Source of the DNA: Bacillus rhizoplanae | Lineage (GTDB): Bacteria; Bacillota; Bacilli; Bacillales; Bacillaceae_G | DNA: 37,729 nucleotides | Direction: 5' to 3' | Assembly (NCBI RefSeq): GCF_917563915.1 | Contig: NZ_CAKJTI010000032.1 | Coordinates: forward strand, 1-37,729 | Shown here: piece by piece, positions 13,897 through 23,324 of the stretch | Layout of the letters: each line of letters opens with the position of its first letter | How positions within the stretch are numbered: position 1 is the stretch's first letter | Program-made: the position numbers and the translations under genes | Notes under the pieces: generated by a model | Databases searched by the model: none | Seen by the model: the letters and a program-made list of their open reading frames with translations, nothing else | Told to the model about the DNA's origin: nothing

Positions 13897-15302
13897 GCGG
13901 CGTCGTCTTTTTGTTCGTTTCTCAAAGTACTATTTTTATATCCGTAGCTGAAATATACAATTAAACCGATAACTAACCAAACACCAAAGCCAATCCATGT
14001 TGTTACTGGAAGCTGTAATGTTAGGTATCCGCAGAATAGAATTGCTAATATTGGAACCCATGGTACGAAAGGTACTTTAAAGGCACGCGGCAAGTCTGGC
14101 TGTTTTTTGCGTAAGATGATAACACCAATTGATACAACGATGAATGCAAATAATGTACCAATGTTTGTTAGTTCTGCTAGCTTGCTTAATGGAACAAAGC
14201 CAGCAAAGAAAGCAACCATAGCTGCTGTAATCCAGCTATTCATAACAGGTGTTTGCGTTTTTGGGCTTACACGAGAAAGTGCTTTTGGCAGTAAGCCATC
14301 GCGGCTCATTGCATAAAATAAACGTGTTTGTCCATATAACATAACGAGTAACACGGTTGTAATCCCAGCAATTGCTCCTAAAGAGACAAGGCCGGCAACC
14401 CAATCTTGATGAATATATTGCAGTGCAAATGCTACAGGGTTTTTTACATCTAACTGACTGTAGGGAACGATTCCTGTTAATATTAATGAAACAACGATAT
14501 ATAAGATTGTACAGATTGCTAAGGAAGCGATAATACCAATTGGCATGTTACGCTGTGGATTTTTTACTTCTTCAGCAGCTGTTGATACAGCATCAAATCC
14601 AATATAAGCAAAGAATACAGTTGCAGCTCCAGTTGTTACGCCAGAGAAGCCAAATGGCATAAATGGTGTCCAGTTTTCAGGTTTTACATAGAAAGCACCA
14701 ACACCGATGAATAGAAGAACAACAAATAATTTGATAGCTACCATAATAGCGTTAAAACGAGCTGATTTTTTTGCACCTCTTGTTAATAACAATGTCATGA
14801 TGAAAATAATGCAAATTGCCGGCACGTCTACATATGTTCCAGCCGCAGGGTTGTAAGCGCTTGTTAAAGCATGCGGCAGTTTAATACCAAAGCCAGCTAA
14901 TAATCCTTGGAAATATCCAGACCAACCAGATGCAACGGCTGAAGATGCCAAACCGTATTCTAGAATTAAATCCCATCCTAAAATCCAAGCGATTATTTCT
15001 CCAAATGTTGCGTAACTGTAAGTGTATGCACTACCTGATACCGGTACAGTTGAAGCAAATTCGGAATAACATAATGCTGCGAATACACAGGCTAAACCGG
15101 ATAAAATAAACGATAAAATAAGTGCTGGTCCTGCATGTTCTGCTGCAGCAACGCCAGTAAGAACGAAAATGCCCGTTCCGATAATAGCGCCGACTCCTAA
15201 CATTGTTAAATCAAATGCCCCTAAATCCTTTTTTAAAGAAGCTCCTTTCTGCTGTGATTGTGCTAACATTGCGGAAATCGATTTTTTTCGAAATAGATCC
15301 AT
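13893..15302 (-). CDS. APC-superfamily amino-acid permease (YfnA/CAT-like)
   Basis: A 469-residue membrane transporter with about twelve hydrophobic segments. Early in the protein GVGAIIGTGIFVLTG (about residues 36-50) is the helix-1 substrate-binding signature of the APC superfamily. FFAYIGFDAVSTAAEEVKNPQRNMP (about 240-264) is the conserved cationic-amino-acid-transporter segment. It resembles B. subtilis YfnA and the Geobacillus CAT homologue GkApcT; the exact amino acid cannot be read. The C-terminal codons ...KDDAA end at a TAA that lies within the TTTAT end of a bcr1-like copy. It is divergent from the DUF4362 lipoprotein gene, with a large dyad between them. Confidence 0.92.
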   Translation of the reverse strand: MDLFRKKSISAMLAQSQQKGASLKKDLGAFDLTMLGVGAIIGTGIFVLTGVAAAEHAGPALILSFILSGLACVFAALCYSEFASTVPVSGSAYTYSYATFGEIIAWILGWDLILEYGLASSAVASGWSGYFQGLLAGFGIKLPHALTSAYNPAAGTYVDVPAICIIFIMTLLLTRGAKKSARFNAIMVAIKLFVVLLFIGVGAFYVKPENWTPFMPFGFSGVTTGAATVFFAYIGFDAVSTAAEEVKNPQRNMPIGIIASLAICTILYIVVSLILTGIVPYSQLDVKNPVAFALQYIHQDWVAGLVSLGAIAGITTVLLVMLYGQTRLFYAMSRDGLLPKALSRVSPKTQTPVMNSWITAAMVAFFAGFVPLSKLAELTNIGTLFAFIVVSIGVIILRKKQPDLPRAFKVPFVPWVPILAILFCGYLTLQLPVTTWIGFGVWLVIGLIVYFSYGYKNSTLRNEQKDDAA

Positions 15303-15433
15303 ATAGATCCCTCACCCTCATTGTTGTTATAATATTCTGAACATTAAGATCGCGTTGTCGTAAAATGTCGAATCTTTAAACGTATTGTAATATGAAAAAT
15401 GGGCATTGTAAATACTAATTTTTTAGAAAATTC

Positions 15434-15480
15434 TACCTATACAAAAAACGATAGATTTCTTGTCGATATTTGTATAGGTA
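15434..15480 (+). promoter_or_regulatory. Large hairpin with T tail between divergent genes
   Basis: Exact 12-bp arms TACCTATACAAA (15434-15445) and TTTGTATAGGTA (15469-15480), with further pairs (CGA / TCG) inside, followed by TTTTTATTG. It looks like an intrinsic terminator on the plus strand, but the permease (minus) and the lipoprotein gene (plus) diverge here, so it can only be an attenuator of the lipoprotein gene, an operator, or a remnant. Confidence 0.6.
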
Positions 15481-15552
15481 TTTTTATTGCTACGACAAGT
15501 TATTTCATTTTGAATGATAGTATCAAGTCAAAATGGGTTGGAGAGGATTAAG

Positions 15553-16017
15553 ATGAGAAAAGGAATTGTCTCATTGTGCTTTCTATTCTACATAGGCGGT
15601 TTGGCGGGTTGTTTATCTACTGTAAAAACAGTAGAAGATAATCAGAAACATGGTGAAGCGAAAGTTGATGAAAAGAATGATATCGTCGCAAAAATAGGTG
15701 AGGGATCTAATTTAGATCGGTTTCAGCAGTTTCTGACTCATGTGAAAAGCGGCAAAGCTGATAGAGTGCGTATTGTGAATTATACAGATGAAGGAGATCC
15801 GATTTTTCAAACATTAGATTATGATGGAATCAATATAAACTATCTTTTTGATGATTCTAACGACAAATTTGGAGGAAGTCATAAAGGGAAAAAAAGCAAT
15901 GTGTGTAAAGGGATTATGAAAGAAAAAAGCGGTGAAGACGTAAGCTGTAAATTAAGTGAATGTAAAGAAAATCATGAGTATATCAGTTATTTTTTGTTGA
16001 AGATACCTCATGGATAA
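15553..16017 (+). CDS. DUF4362-type lipoprotein
   Basis: A 154-residue predicted lipoprotein. A short basic N-terminus (MRKG) precedes a hydrophobic segment and the lipobox LAGC, so cleavage and lipidation at about Cys20 are expected, with Lgt, also encoded here, as the modifying enzyme. The mature part contains RVRIVNYTDEGDPIFQTLDYD and a DDSNDKFGG segment that match DUF4362 as I remember it; function unknown. GGAGAGGA supports the ATG at 15553 over the upstream opening of the frame at 15514. The stop codon TAA lies inside the ATAAA end of a short bcr1-like copy. Confidence 0.78.
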   Translation: MRKGIVSLCFLFYIGGLAGCLSTVKTVEDNQKHGEAKVDEKNDIVAKIGEGSNLDRFQQFLTHVKSGKADRVRIVNYTDEGDPIFQTLDYDGININYLFDDSNDKFGGSHKGKKSNVCKGIMKEKSGEDVSCKLSECKENHEYISYFLLKIPHG

Positions 16018-16078
16018 AGTGAAACTTCCATCAGTGGGGGTTTTCTTCAGCCCTCACTGCCCGTTAATGCGGGATAAA
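16014..16078 (-). repeat. bcr1-like repeat, short form (65 bp)
   Basis: ATAAA ends at 16014-16018 and 16074-16078. It keeps GTGAAACTTCCATCAGTGG and ACTGCCCGTTAATGCGGG but lacks the middle of the element, including the GATTGGTTCAAC core. Bases 16015-16017 are the stop codon of the lipoprotein gene. Confidence 0.75.
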
Positions 16079-16157
16079 CAAAAAAGATGCTTAGTAAATA
16101 GGCTTCTTTTTTTGTTGTTATATATTGAATTTGTAGAAAGGGTGTCGAATTGTTTAT

Positions 16158-16171
16158 CGAATATTTGTTCG
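16158..16171. promoter_or_regulatory. LexA (DinR) box upstream of uvrB
   Basis: CGAATATTTGTTCG matches 12 of 14 positions of the Bacillus LexA consensus CGAACRNRYGTTYG. It lies 86 bp before the uvrB start and just upstream of a TAAAAT at 16202-16207, placing uvrBA under SOS control as in B. subtilis. Confidence 0.8.
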
Positions 16172-16243
16172 TTTTTTTGGTTTTTTTATGAGCATTCGTG
16201 GTAAAATGGGAATACAGATTTTTTACGAGGAGGGCGGATTTAT

Positions 16244-18226
16244 TTGGAACATCAATTTGAAATTGTCTCAGAATATTCCCCGCAAGGTGACCAGCCAAGA
16301 GCGATAGAGCAGCTGGTAGCTGGGATTAAAAATGGTAAGAAACATCAAGTGTTGCTTGGAGCGACAGGAACGGGTAAGACATTTACGATTTCAAATGTCA
16401 TTAAAGAAGTCAAGAAGCCAACACTTGTAATGGCTCATAATAAAACGTTAGCAGGACAGCTATACAGTGAGTTGAAAGATTTCTTTCCGAACAATGCGGT
16501 TGAATATTTTGTTAGTTACTACGACTATTATCAACCGGAAGCGTATGTACCGCAAACCGATACATTTATTGAAAAAGACGCACAAATTAATGATGAGATT
16601 GATAAATTGCGTCACTCAGCGACATCGGCTTTATTTGAACGAGATGATGTTATTATTGTAGCGAGTGTGTCTTGTATTTACGGTTTAGGTTCTCCAGAAG
16701 AATATAGTGAGCTTGTTGTCTCTTTACGCGTTGGTATGGAGAAGGAACGCAATCAACTGCTTCGTGAACTTGTTGATGTGCAGTACGGCCGTAATGATAT
16801 TGACTTCCAGCGTGGAACGTTTCGCGTGCGCGGGGATGTAGTTGAGATTTTTCCAGCATCCCTTGATGAACATTGTATTCGGATTGAGTTTTTTGGCGAT
16901 GAGATTGATCGTATTCGAGAAGTGAATGCATTAACAGGTGAAGTATTAGCAGAACGTGAGCATGTGGCAATCTTCCCGGCATCTCACTTCGTTACACGCG
17001 AAGAAAAAATGAAAGTTGCCATTGAAAATATTGAAAAAGAATTAGAAGAACGTTTAAAAGAATTAAATGATAACGGTAAATTGTTAGAAGCGCAGCGGAT
17101 AGAGCAGCGAACACGTTACGATTTAGAAATGATGCGTGAGATGGGTTTTTGTTCAGGGATTGAGAACTACTCCCGTCATTTGACGCTCCGTCCAGCTGGT
17201 TCAACACCATATACATTATTAGATTATTTTCCTAAAGATTTTCTTATCGTGATGGATGAGTCGCATGTATCAGTGCCGCAAGTAAGAGCGATGTATAACG
17301 GAGATAAAGCGCGTAAGCAAGTGCTTGTTGATCATGGATTCCGTCTGCCATCAGCGCTAGATAACAGACCGCTTATGTTTGAAGAGTTTGAAGAGAAAAC
17401 GAATCAAGTTGTGTACGTATCAGCAACGCCGGGACCGTATGAATTAGAACATACACCGGAAGTTGTGGAGCAAATTATTCGTCCAACTGGGCTTTTAGAT
17501 CCGCAAATTGATGTACGTCCAATCGAAGGACAAATTGATGATTTATTAGGAGAAATTCACGACCGAATTGCAAAAAATGAGCGCGTTTTAATTACAACAT
17601 TAACAAAGAAAATGTCAGAGGATTTAACTGATTACTTGAAGGATGTTGGGATTAAAGTAAATTATTTGCATTCTGAAATTAAAACATTAGAACGGATTGA
17701 GATTATTCGCGATCTTCGTCTAGGGAAGTTTGATGTGCTTATTGGTATTAACTTACTTCGTGAAGGACTCGATATTCCAGAAGTGTCGCTTGTAGCAATA
17801 TTAGATGCAGATAAAGAAGGATTCCTTCGTTCAGAGCGCTCGCTTATTCAAACGATTGGCCGGGCAGCACGTAATGCAAATGGTCATGTTGTGATGTATG
17901 CGGACCGAATTACAAAATCGATGGAAATCGCAATCAATGAAACGAAGCGTCGTCGTCAAATTCAAGAAGCATACAATGAAAAGCATGGGATTACACCAAA
18001 AACAATTCAAAAAGAGGTGCGCGATGTCATTCGTGCAACGATGGCTGCGGAAGATACAGAAACGTATGAGACAGCACCACTAACTTCTAAGAAAATGACG
18101 AAAAAAGAACGAGAAAATGTCATTGCAAAAATGGAAGCGGAAATGAAAGAAGCTGCAAAAGCGCTTGATTTTGAACGGGCAGCTGAGCTTCGTGATTTAT
18201 TACTAGAGCTAAAAGCAGAAGGGTGA
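16244..18226 (+). CDS. uvrB: UvrB, excinuclease ABC subunit B
   Basis: A 660-residue helicase-like damage verifier of nucleotide excision repair; with UvrA it loads on lesions and recruits UvrC for incision. Walker A GATGTGKT is at about residues 39-46. The beta-hairpin region contains [21 protein letters not shown]. Motif II is DESHV, motif VI is QTIGRAARN, and the C-terminal UVR domain ([20 protein letters not shown]) that contacts UvrC is complete. The start is TTG at 16244 after GGAGGG. uvrA follows with a 5-bp gap, or overlaps if its GTG is used, so the two form an operon under the LexA box at 16158. Length is normal for the family. Confidence 0.97.
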   Translation: MEHQFEIVSEYSPQGDQPRAIEQLVAGIKNGKKHQVLLGATGTGKTFTISNVIKEVKKPTLVMAHNKTLAGQLYSELKDFFPNNAVEYFVSYYDYYQPEAYVPQTDTFIEKDAQINDEIDKLRHSATSALFERDDVIIVASVSCIYGLGSPEEYSELVVSLRVGMEKERNQLLRELVDVQYGRNDIDFQRGTFRVRGDVVEIFPASLDEHCIRIEFFGDEIDRIREVNALTGEVLAEREHVAIFPASHFVTREEKMKVAIENIEKELEERLKELNDNGKLLEAQRIEQRTRYDLEMMREMGFCSGIENYSRHLTLRPAGSTPYTLLDYFPKDFLIVMDESHVSVPQVRAMYNGDKARKQVLVDHGFRLPSALDNRPLMFEEFEEKTNQVVYVSATPGPYELEHTPEVVEQIIRPTGLLDPQIDVRPIEGQIDDLLGEIHDRIAKNERVLITTLTKKMSEDLTDYLKDVGIKVNYLHSEIKTLERIEIIRDLRLGKFDVLIGINLLREGLDIPEVSLVAILDADKEGFLRSERSLIQTIGRAARNANGHVVMYADRITKSMEIAINETKRRRQIQEAYNEKHGITPKTIQKEVRDVIRATMAAEDTETYETAPLTSKKMTKKERENVIAKMEAEMKEAAKALDFERAAELRDLLLELKAEG

Positions 18227-18231
18227 AGGCG

Positions 18232-21102
18232 ATGAGTAAAGATTTTATCGTTGTAAAAGGTGCGAGAGCCCACAATTTAAAAAATATTGATGTCACCATT
18301 CCGAGAAATCAACTTGTTGTTGTAACAGGGTTATCTGGTTCAGGAAAATCGTCGTTAGCATTTGATACGATTTATGCGGAAGGACAGCGCCGTTATGTAG
18401 AATCACTATCGGCGTATGCACGTCAATTTTTAGGACAAATGGATAAACCGGATGTGGATGCAATTGAAGGATTGTCTCCGGCTATTTCAATTGATCAAAA
18501 AACGACGAGTCGCAATCCGCGTTCAACAGTCGGAACGGTGACAGAGATTTACGATTATTTACGTTTATTATTTGCGCGTATCGGAACACCAATTTGTCCA
18601 AATCACGGCATTGAAATTACATCGCAAACAGTTGAGCAAATGGTAGATCGTATTTTAGAATATCCAGAGCGTACGAAACTCCAAGTGCTCGCGCCGATTG
18701 TATCAGGCCGTAAAGGTGCGCATGTAAAGTTGTTAGAAGATATTAAAAAGCAAGGGTATGTTCGCGTTCGTGTTGACGGGGAAATGCTTGATGTATCGGA
18801 AGAAATTACGTTAGATAAAAATAAAAAGCATTCGATTGAGGTTGTAATTGATCGCATTGTTGTGAAAGAAGGAATTGCAGGCCGTCTTGCTGATTCGTTA
18901 GAAACAGCTTTGAAGCTTGGTGAGGGCCGCGTTTTAATTGACGTAATCGGAGAAGAAGAGTTGCTGTTTAGCGAGCATCATGCTTGTCCGCATTGCGGAT
19001 TTTCTATTGGTGAACTTGAGCCGCGCATGTTTTCTTTTAACAGTCCTTTCGGTGCGTGTCCGTCTTGTGATGGTCTTGGTGCAAAGCTAGAAGTAGATCT
19101 TGATTTAGTGATTCCAAACTGGGATTTATCATTAAATAATCATGCAATTGCGCCTTGGGAACCAACAAGTTCGCAATATTATCCGCAATTGTTGCAGTCT
19201 GTTTGTAACCATTATGGTATTGACATGGATGTGCCGGTAAAAGATATTCCGAAGCATTTGTTTGAGAAGGTGTTATACGGAAGCGGAGATGAAAAAGTAT
19301 ATTTCCGCTATGTGAACGACTTTGGTCAAGTGAAGGAAAGCGATATTATTTTTGAAGGCGTGATTCCAAACATTGAGCGCCGTTACCGGGAAACGAGCTC
19401 TGATTATATTCGTGAGCAAATGGAAAAATATATGGCGGAGCAAGCTTGTCCAAAATGTAAAGGCGGCCGTTTGAAACCAGAAAGCTTAGCTGTTTTTGTA
19501 GGTGAGAAAACGATTGCGGAAGTAACGCAGTTTTCCGTTCAGGAAGCGCACGATTTCTTTACAAATATTGAATTAACAGAAAAGCAACAAAGTATTGCTA
19601 ATCTTATTTTGCGTGAAATTAAAGAGCGTCTTAGTTTCTTAATTAACGTAGGACTCGATTATTTAACGCTTAGCCGTGCAGCCGGAACATTATCAGGCGG
19701 AGAAGCACAGCGTATTCGCTTAGCGACGCAAATTGGATCGCGGTTAACGGGTGTATTGTATATCCTTGATGAACCTTCTATCGGTTTGCACCAACGTGAC
19801 AATGATCGCTTAATCCATACGCTGCAAGAAATGCGTGATTTAGGAAATACGCTTATTGTTGTTGAACACGATGAAGATACGATGATGGCCGCAGACTATT
19901 TATTAGATATTGGTCCTGGTGCAGGTATTCACGGCGGGCAAGTCGTTTCAGCAGGTACGCCGCAAGAAGTGATGCATGATGACAATTCCTTAACAGGACA
20001 ATATTTATCAGGCAAAAAGTTTATTCCAGTTCCGCTGGAGCGCCGCAAAGGTGATGGGCGTAAAATAGAGATTATTGGAGCGAAGGAAAATAACTTAAAA
20101 AATGCGAAGATGTCATTCCCGCTTGGCACATTTGTTGCTGTAACGGGTGTATCAGGTTCAGGGAAAAGTACACTAATTAATGAAGTGCTATATAAAGCGG
20201 TTGCTCAAAAATTATATAAATCGAAAAGTAAGCCTGGTATGCATAAAGAAATTAAGGGTCTTGAGTATTTAGATAAAGTGATCGATGTTGATCAATCACC
20301 AATTGGGCGTACACCGCGTTCAAACCCAGCAACATATACAGGTGTGTTTGATGATATTCGTGATGTGTTTGCACAAACGAATGAAGCGAAAGTGCGCGGT
20401 TATCAAAAAGGGCGCTTCAGCTTTAATGTGAAAGGTGGCCGCTGTGAAGCGTGCCGCGGCGATGGAATTATTAAAATTGAAATGCATTTCTTGCCAGATG
20501 TATATGTTCCGTGTGAAGTTTGTCACGGAAAACGTTATAATCGTGAAACATTAGAAGTAAAATATAAGGATAAAAACATTTCTGAAGTATTAGAGATGAC
20601 AATTGAAGATGGAGTAGAGTTCTTTGCGAATATCCCGAAAATTAAACGTAAGCTCCAAACGCTTGTGGATGTAGGGCTCGATTACATGAAACTCGGTCAA
20701 CCAGCAACGACGTTATCGGGCGGAGAAGCGCAGCGCGTGAAGCTAGCATCTGAGCTGCATCGTCGTTCAACAGGACGAACGTTATACATTTTAGATGAAC
20801 CGACAACTGGCCTTCATGCACATGACATTGCTCGTCTATTAAAGGTGCTTCAGCGTCTTGTTGATAATGGTGAAACAGTGCTTGTGATTGAACATAATTT
20901 AGATGTTATTAAAACGGCAGACTACCTTATTGATCTTGGGCCTGAAGGCGGCGATAAAGGCGGACAAATCGTTGCAACAGGTACGCCGGAGCAGGTTGTG
21001 AAAGAAGTGCGTTCTTACACAGGCAAGTATTTAAAAGATGTTTTAGATCGTGATAAAGCACGCATGAAAGAAAAAGTGGAAGAAGTAGAATTAACACAGT
21101 AA
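18232..21102 (+). CDS. uvrA: UvrA, excinuclease ABC subunit A
   Basis: A 956-residue ATPase that scans DNA for lesions and hands them to UvrB. Tandem ABC modules are complete: Walker [10 protein letters not shown] near the N-terminus and GVSGSGKST in the second half, with signatures [17 protein letters not shown] and [17 protein letters not shown], and Walker [10 protein letters not shown] and LDEPTTGLH. Zinc-binding CPHCGF...[14 protein letters not shown] and CEACRGDG...CEVCHGKR sites are present. I prefer the ATG at 18232 ([16 protein letters not shown]). A GTG at 18223 overlaps the uvrB stop and would add three residues. A 18-bp-stem terminator closes the operon. Confidence 0.97.
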   Translation: MSKDFIVVKGARAHNLKNIDVTIPRNQLVVVTGLSGSGKSSLAFDTIYAEGQRRYVESLSAYARQFLGQMDKPDVDAIEGLSPAISIDQKTTSRNPRSTVGTVTEIYDYLRLLFARIGTPICPNHGIEITSQTVEQMVDRILEYPERTKLQVLAPIVSGRKGAHVKLLEDIKKQGYVRVRVDGEMLDVSEEITLDKNKKHSIEVVIDRIVVKEGIAGRLADSLETALKLGEGRVLIDVIGEEELLFSEHHACPHCGFSIGELEPRMFSFNSPFGACPSCDGLGAKLEVDLDLVIPNWDLSLNNHAIAPWEPTSSQYYPQLLQSVCNHYGIDMDVPVKDIPKHLFEKVLYGSGDEKVYFRYVNDFGQVKESDIIFEGVIPNIERRYRETSSDYIREQMEKYMAEQACPKCKGGRLKPESLAVFVGEKTIAEVTQFSVQEAHDFFTNIELTEKQQSIANLILREIKERLSFLINVGLDYLTLSRAAGTLSGGEAQRIRLATQIGSRLTGVLYILDEPSIGLHQRDNDRLIHTLQEMRDLGNTLIVVEHDEDTMMAADYLLDIGPGAGIHGGQVVSAGTPQEVMHDDNSLTGQYLSGKKFIPVPLERRKGDGRKIEIIGAKENNLKNAKMSFPLGTFVAVTGVSGSGKSTLINEVLYKAVAQKLYKSKSKPGMHKEIKGLEYLDKVIDVDQSPIGRTPRSNPATYTGVFDDIRDVFAQTNEAKVRGYQKGRFSFNVKGGRCEACRGDGIIKIEMHFLPDVYVPCEVCHGKRYNRETLEVKYKDKNISEVLEMTIEDGVEFFANIPKIKRKLQTLVDVGLDYMKLGQPATTLSGGEAQRVKLASELHRRSTGRTLYILDEPTTGLHAHDIARLLKVLQRLVDNGETVLVIEHNLDVIKTADYLIDLGPEGGDKGGQIVATGTPEQVVKEVRSYTGKYLKDVLDRDKARMKEKVEEVELTQ

Positions 21103-21106
21103 AACA

Positions 21107-21150
21107 AACATCTAATAAAGAAGTATTACTTCTTTATTAGATGTTTTCTG
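21107..21150 (+). terminator. Intrinsic terminator of uvrBA
   Basis: Perfect arms 21107-21124 (AACATCTAATAAAGAAGT) and 21128-21145 with a three-base loop, then TTTTC. Confidence 0.88.
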
Positions 21151-21179
21151 CTATATCCATGAAAAAGGGAGTGGATTTT

Positions 21180-21491
21180 GTGGATTCTACGCAAAAGATT
21201 TTAGCTTCATGCTGCTACTTCAGTATTTTTGTGGCTCCGTTATTGTTTCCTATTATCGTGTATTTTGTTGTTCCCCATGAAGAAGTGAAATCTCATGCAA
21301 AGAAAGCTTTCATTTCACATTTACTACCATTCTTTTGTTTATTTCTCGTGTTTCTACTTGTATTTGTTATGAACACACCAGAACAAATTGGTGCACTCGT
21401 GCTTGTAGCTATGTTGTTATTTGGTCTTGTGAATCTTGTTATTTTTATATGGAATATTGTGAAAGGTGTACAGGTGCTTGCGAATGAGTAA
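21180..21491 (+). CDS. DUF4870-type small membrane protein
   Basis: 103 residues from GTG 21180, chosen because AAGGGAG lies just upstream; the frame is open from 21141 but has no ribosome site there. About three hydrophobic segments are visible: CCYFSIFVAPLLFPIIVYFVV, then, after EEVKSHAKKAFISH, LLPFFCLFLVFLLVFVM, and finally LVAMLLFGLVNLVIFIWNIV. The pattern of a short polar loop before an amphipathic HAKKA helix is typical of DUF4870 proteins. It occupies the place of the yvlA-yvlB genes in the B. subtilis uvrA-yvlD interval; whether it is a yvlA counterpart is unsure. Function unknown. Confidence 0.75.
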   Translation: MDSTQKILASCCYFSIFVAPLLFPIIVYFVVPHEEVKSHAKKAFISHLLPFFCLFLVFLLVFVMNTPEQIGALVLVAMLLFGLVNLVIFIWNIVKGVQVLANE

Positions 21492-21492
21492 A

Positions 21493-21684
21493 TGATCCCG
21501 CTACTTTTGGACAACTCAAGATTCGGAGAAAAAGCATTACCGAAAGGAAGTTTCACTGTACCCCGCTCAAACAAGCAGTAAGCAAAGATGAAAATTCGAG
21601 AAGGGGGAACTGCTTGTAAGAGCCCGATTGGTTCAACTAACCCTTCGGAGAAAAAAGCATCTCCGAAGAGAAGTTTCACTTTAT
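21493..21684 (+). repeat. Two joined bcr1-like copies, the first degenerate
   Basis: A deleted copy (21493-21561; TTTAT decayed to TGTAC at its right end and no GATTGGTTCAAC core) is followed by a longer one (21557-21684) with the core CCCGATTGGTTCAACTAACC and hairpin CTTCGGAGA / TCTCCGAAG. The second copy ends immediately before the yvlC remnant. Confidence 0.72.
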
Positions 21685-21685
21685 C

Positions 21686-21772
21686 TGTACTTGGTGTTTT
21701 TTTCTGATTGGAGTATTATTGTTGATATATGTAGTTTGGGTTGTAATTGTCCCTAATGAAAAGGAAGTGTAA
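21686..21772 (+). pseudogene. C-terminal remnant of a PspC-domain protein (yvlC-like)
   Basis: A frame ending at TAA 21770-21772 encodes CFFLIGVLLLIYVVWVVIVP plus NEKEV. A hydrophobic helix ending in IVP(N/E)E is how PspC-domain proteins such as YvlC finish. In B. subtilis yvlC lies directly upstream of yvlD, which is exactly where this fragment is. Upstream the frame runs straight into the bcr1-like copy, so the N-terminal two thirds of the gene are gone. A TTG at 21719 after GGAG could at most make a 17-residue peptide. Confidence 0.55.
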
Positions 21773-21777
21773 GGAAT

Positions 21778-22152
21778 ATGAGATGGATTCTATCACTTAT
21801 TGTGAATAGTATTGTGCTAATTGCTGTATCGGGTCTTCTTAAAATTTTTGCACCAGGTGCGTTTGAAATAGCAAATATACAAACAGCAATTATTGCAAGC
21901 TTAATTTTAGCAGTTTTAAATGTAGTTGTGAAACCGTTCTTAATTTTAATTACGCTGCCAATTACGATATTAACATTTGGTTTCTTCTTAATTGTTATTA
22001 ATGCGATTACGTTGGAAATTACAGATTCGTTACTTGGCGATGCGTTTAATTTATCTGGATTTGGCGTAGCGATTGTTGCAGCAATCTTTATTTCGATTTT
22101 AAACATGTTAATTGATAAAGTGATTATTGAACCATTGTCTGAGAAAAAATAA
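21778..22152 (+). CDS. yvlD: YvlD, phage-holin-IV-superfamily membrane protein
   Basis: A 124-residue membrane protein with four hydrophobic segments: [59 protein letters not shown] and [41 protein letters not shown] is the signature of the family named Mycobacterial 4-TM phage holin superfamily IV. The name is historical; in Bacillus it is a chromosomal gene next to hprK and no phage genes are near. TAAGGAAT precedes the ATG. The related yvl genes respond to envelope stress in B. subtilis, but here the upstream partner genes are missing or truncated. Confidence 0.88.
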   Translation: MRWILSLIVNSIVLIAVSGLLKIFAPGAFEIANIQTAIIASLILAVLNVVVKPFLILITLPITILTFGFFLIVINAITLEITDSLLGDAFNLSGFGVAIVAAIFISILNMLIDKVIIEPLSEKK

Positions 22153-22181
22153 GTGGAGAGTATAAGTATCCGACAAAACGT

Positions 22182-22216
22182 AAAACATTTTGCGCAAAGC
22201 GTGGAATGTTTTTTTC
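22182..22216 (+). terminator. Probable terminator after yvlD
   Basis: AAAACATT (22182-22189) and AATGTTTT (22205-22212) arms around a GC-containing loop, followed by a T run. Confidence 0.65.
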
Positions 22217-22322
22217 TTTTTCAAAAGAAACCGTGTTTCGTGTTTTAAGAAAAAAATGGTACAATAGCGGGGAGAGTGGTAGTACGCTGCTTAGATACAT
22301 TCCGCAACGTGGAGGTTTACAT

Positions 22323-23252
22323 ATGCCAAAAGTTCGAACGAAAGATTTAATTGAACATTTTCATTTAGAACTAGTAAGCGGTGAAGAAGGAATTCATCGT
22401 CCGATTGATACAAGTGATTTATCACGACCAGGAATTGAAATGGCGGGATTTTTCACATATTATCCAGCGGATCGTGTTCAGCTTCTTGGGAAAACAGAGC
22501 TTACTTTTTTTGATACGTTAACAGAAGGACAAAAGCAAGCGCGTATGCAAGCACTTTGTACAGAAGAAACACCGTGTATTATCGTAACGCGTGGTCAAGA
22601 TGTACCTGAGGAATTAATGCAAGCATCTCGCCAGGCAGATGTGCCCCTGCTGCGTTCACCGTTAAAAACAACACGCTTATCAAGCCGCTTGACGAATTAC
22701 TTAGAAAGTAAATTAGCACCAACAACAGCAATTCACGGTGTATTAGTTGATATTTACGGTGTTGGTGTAATGATTACAGGACAAAGTGGTGTCGGGAAAA
22801 GTGAAACAGCACTTGAGCTTGTGAAACGCGGACATCGACTTGTGGCTGATGATAGTGTAGAAATTCGTCAAGAAGATGACGATACACTAGTCGGAAGTTC
22901 ACCGGAGTTAATTGAACATTTACTTGAAATTCGTGGACTTGGCATCATTAACGTTATGACGTTATTTGGTGCAGGTGCAGTGCGTAATCATAAACGTATT
23001 TCACTTGTAATTAATCTTGAGATTTGGGATCAAAAGAAAAACTACGATCGCCTTGGTTTAGATGAAGAAAAAATGAAGATCATTGATACAGAGATTACAA
23101 AGATTACACTTCCAGTACGACCTGGTCGAAACTTGGCTGTTATTATTGAGGTGGCAGCGATGAATTTCCGTTTAAAGCGTATGGGTGTCAATGCAGCGCA
23201 GCAATTTTCAGAGCGTCTTATGAGTGCGATTGAACTAGGAGATCAAAATTAA
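22323..23252 (+). CDS. hprK: HPr kinase/phosphorylase
   Basis: A 309-residue bifunctional enzyme that phosphorylates Ser46 of HPr and Crh when glycolytic intermediates are high and dephosphorylates them otherwise, thereby setting CcpA-dependent catabolite repression. The C-terminal catalytic domain has Walker A GQSGVGKS (about residues 154-161) and the HprK signature [11 protein letters not shown]. The N-terminal domain begins [15 protein letters not shown]. The frame is open from 22206, but GGAGG at 22311-22315 identifies the ATG at 22323, and the length then equals the B. subtilis protein minus one. TACAAT at 22260-22265 is a likely -10 box. Its substrate Crh is encoded 14 kb downstream. 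A degenerate repeat follows the stop. Confidence 0.96.
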   Translation: MPKVRTKDLIEHFHLELVSGEEGIHRPIDTSDLSRPGIEMAGFFTYYPADRVQLLGKTELTFFDTLTEGQKQARMQALCTEETPCIIVTRGQDVPEELMQASRQADVPLLRSPLKTTRLSSRLTNYLESKLAPTTAIHGVLVDIYGVGVMITGQSGVGKSETALELVKRGHRLVADDSVEIRQEDDDTLVGSSPELIEHLLEIRGLGIINVMTLFGAGAVRNHKRISLVINLEIWDQKKNYDRLGLDEEKMKIIDTEITKITLPVRPGRNLAVIIEVAAMNFRLKRMGVNAAQQFSERLMSAIELGDQN

Positions 23253-23292
23253 TAAAAGTGAAGATTTCGTCAGTGGAGGGGTTCTTTCTCCT
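23251..23292 (-). repeat. Degenerate short bcr1-like sequence
   Basis: ATAAAAGTGAAGATTTCGTC followed by an imperfect hairpin (CAGTGGAGG / CCTCTACTG) aligns with the ATAAAGTGAAACTTCCATCAGTGG start of the short form. The distal GCGGGATAAA end is lost. It begins on the last base of the hprK stop codon. Confidence 0.5.
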
Positions 23293-23324
23293 CTACTGAT
23301 AGAAAGAGAAAGGAAGTGAAGAAT

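Noticed and set aside
13529-13951. A 140-codon plus-strand frame
   Set aside because: It is translated bcr1-like repeat running into the antisense of the permease 3' end; similar phrases (SPIGSTN, VQLTI) recur wherever the repeat is read in this frame.
15434-15480. T-box or riboswitch upstream of the lipoprotein gene
   Set aside because: I see no T-box sequence, specifier loop or known aptamer core; only a simple dyad with a T tail.
16010-16204. A 64-codon frame between the lipoprotein gene and uvrB
   Set aside because: Its first third is the short repeat and the rest is low-complexity sequence covering the LexA box and uvrB promoter; no ribosome site.
21778-22152. Prophage remnant suggested by the holin-like name of YvlD
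   Set aside because: The holin-IV superfamily name is historical; the gene is syntenic with B. subtilis yvlD beside hprK and no other phage gene is near.
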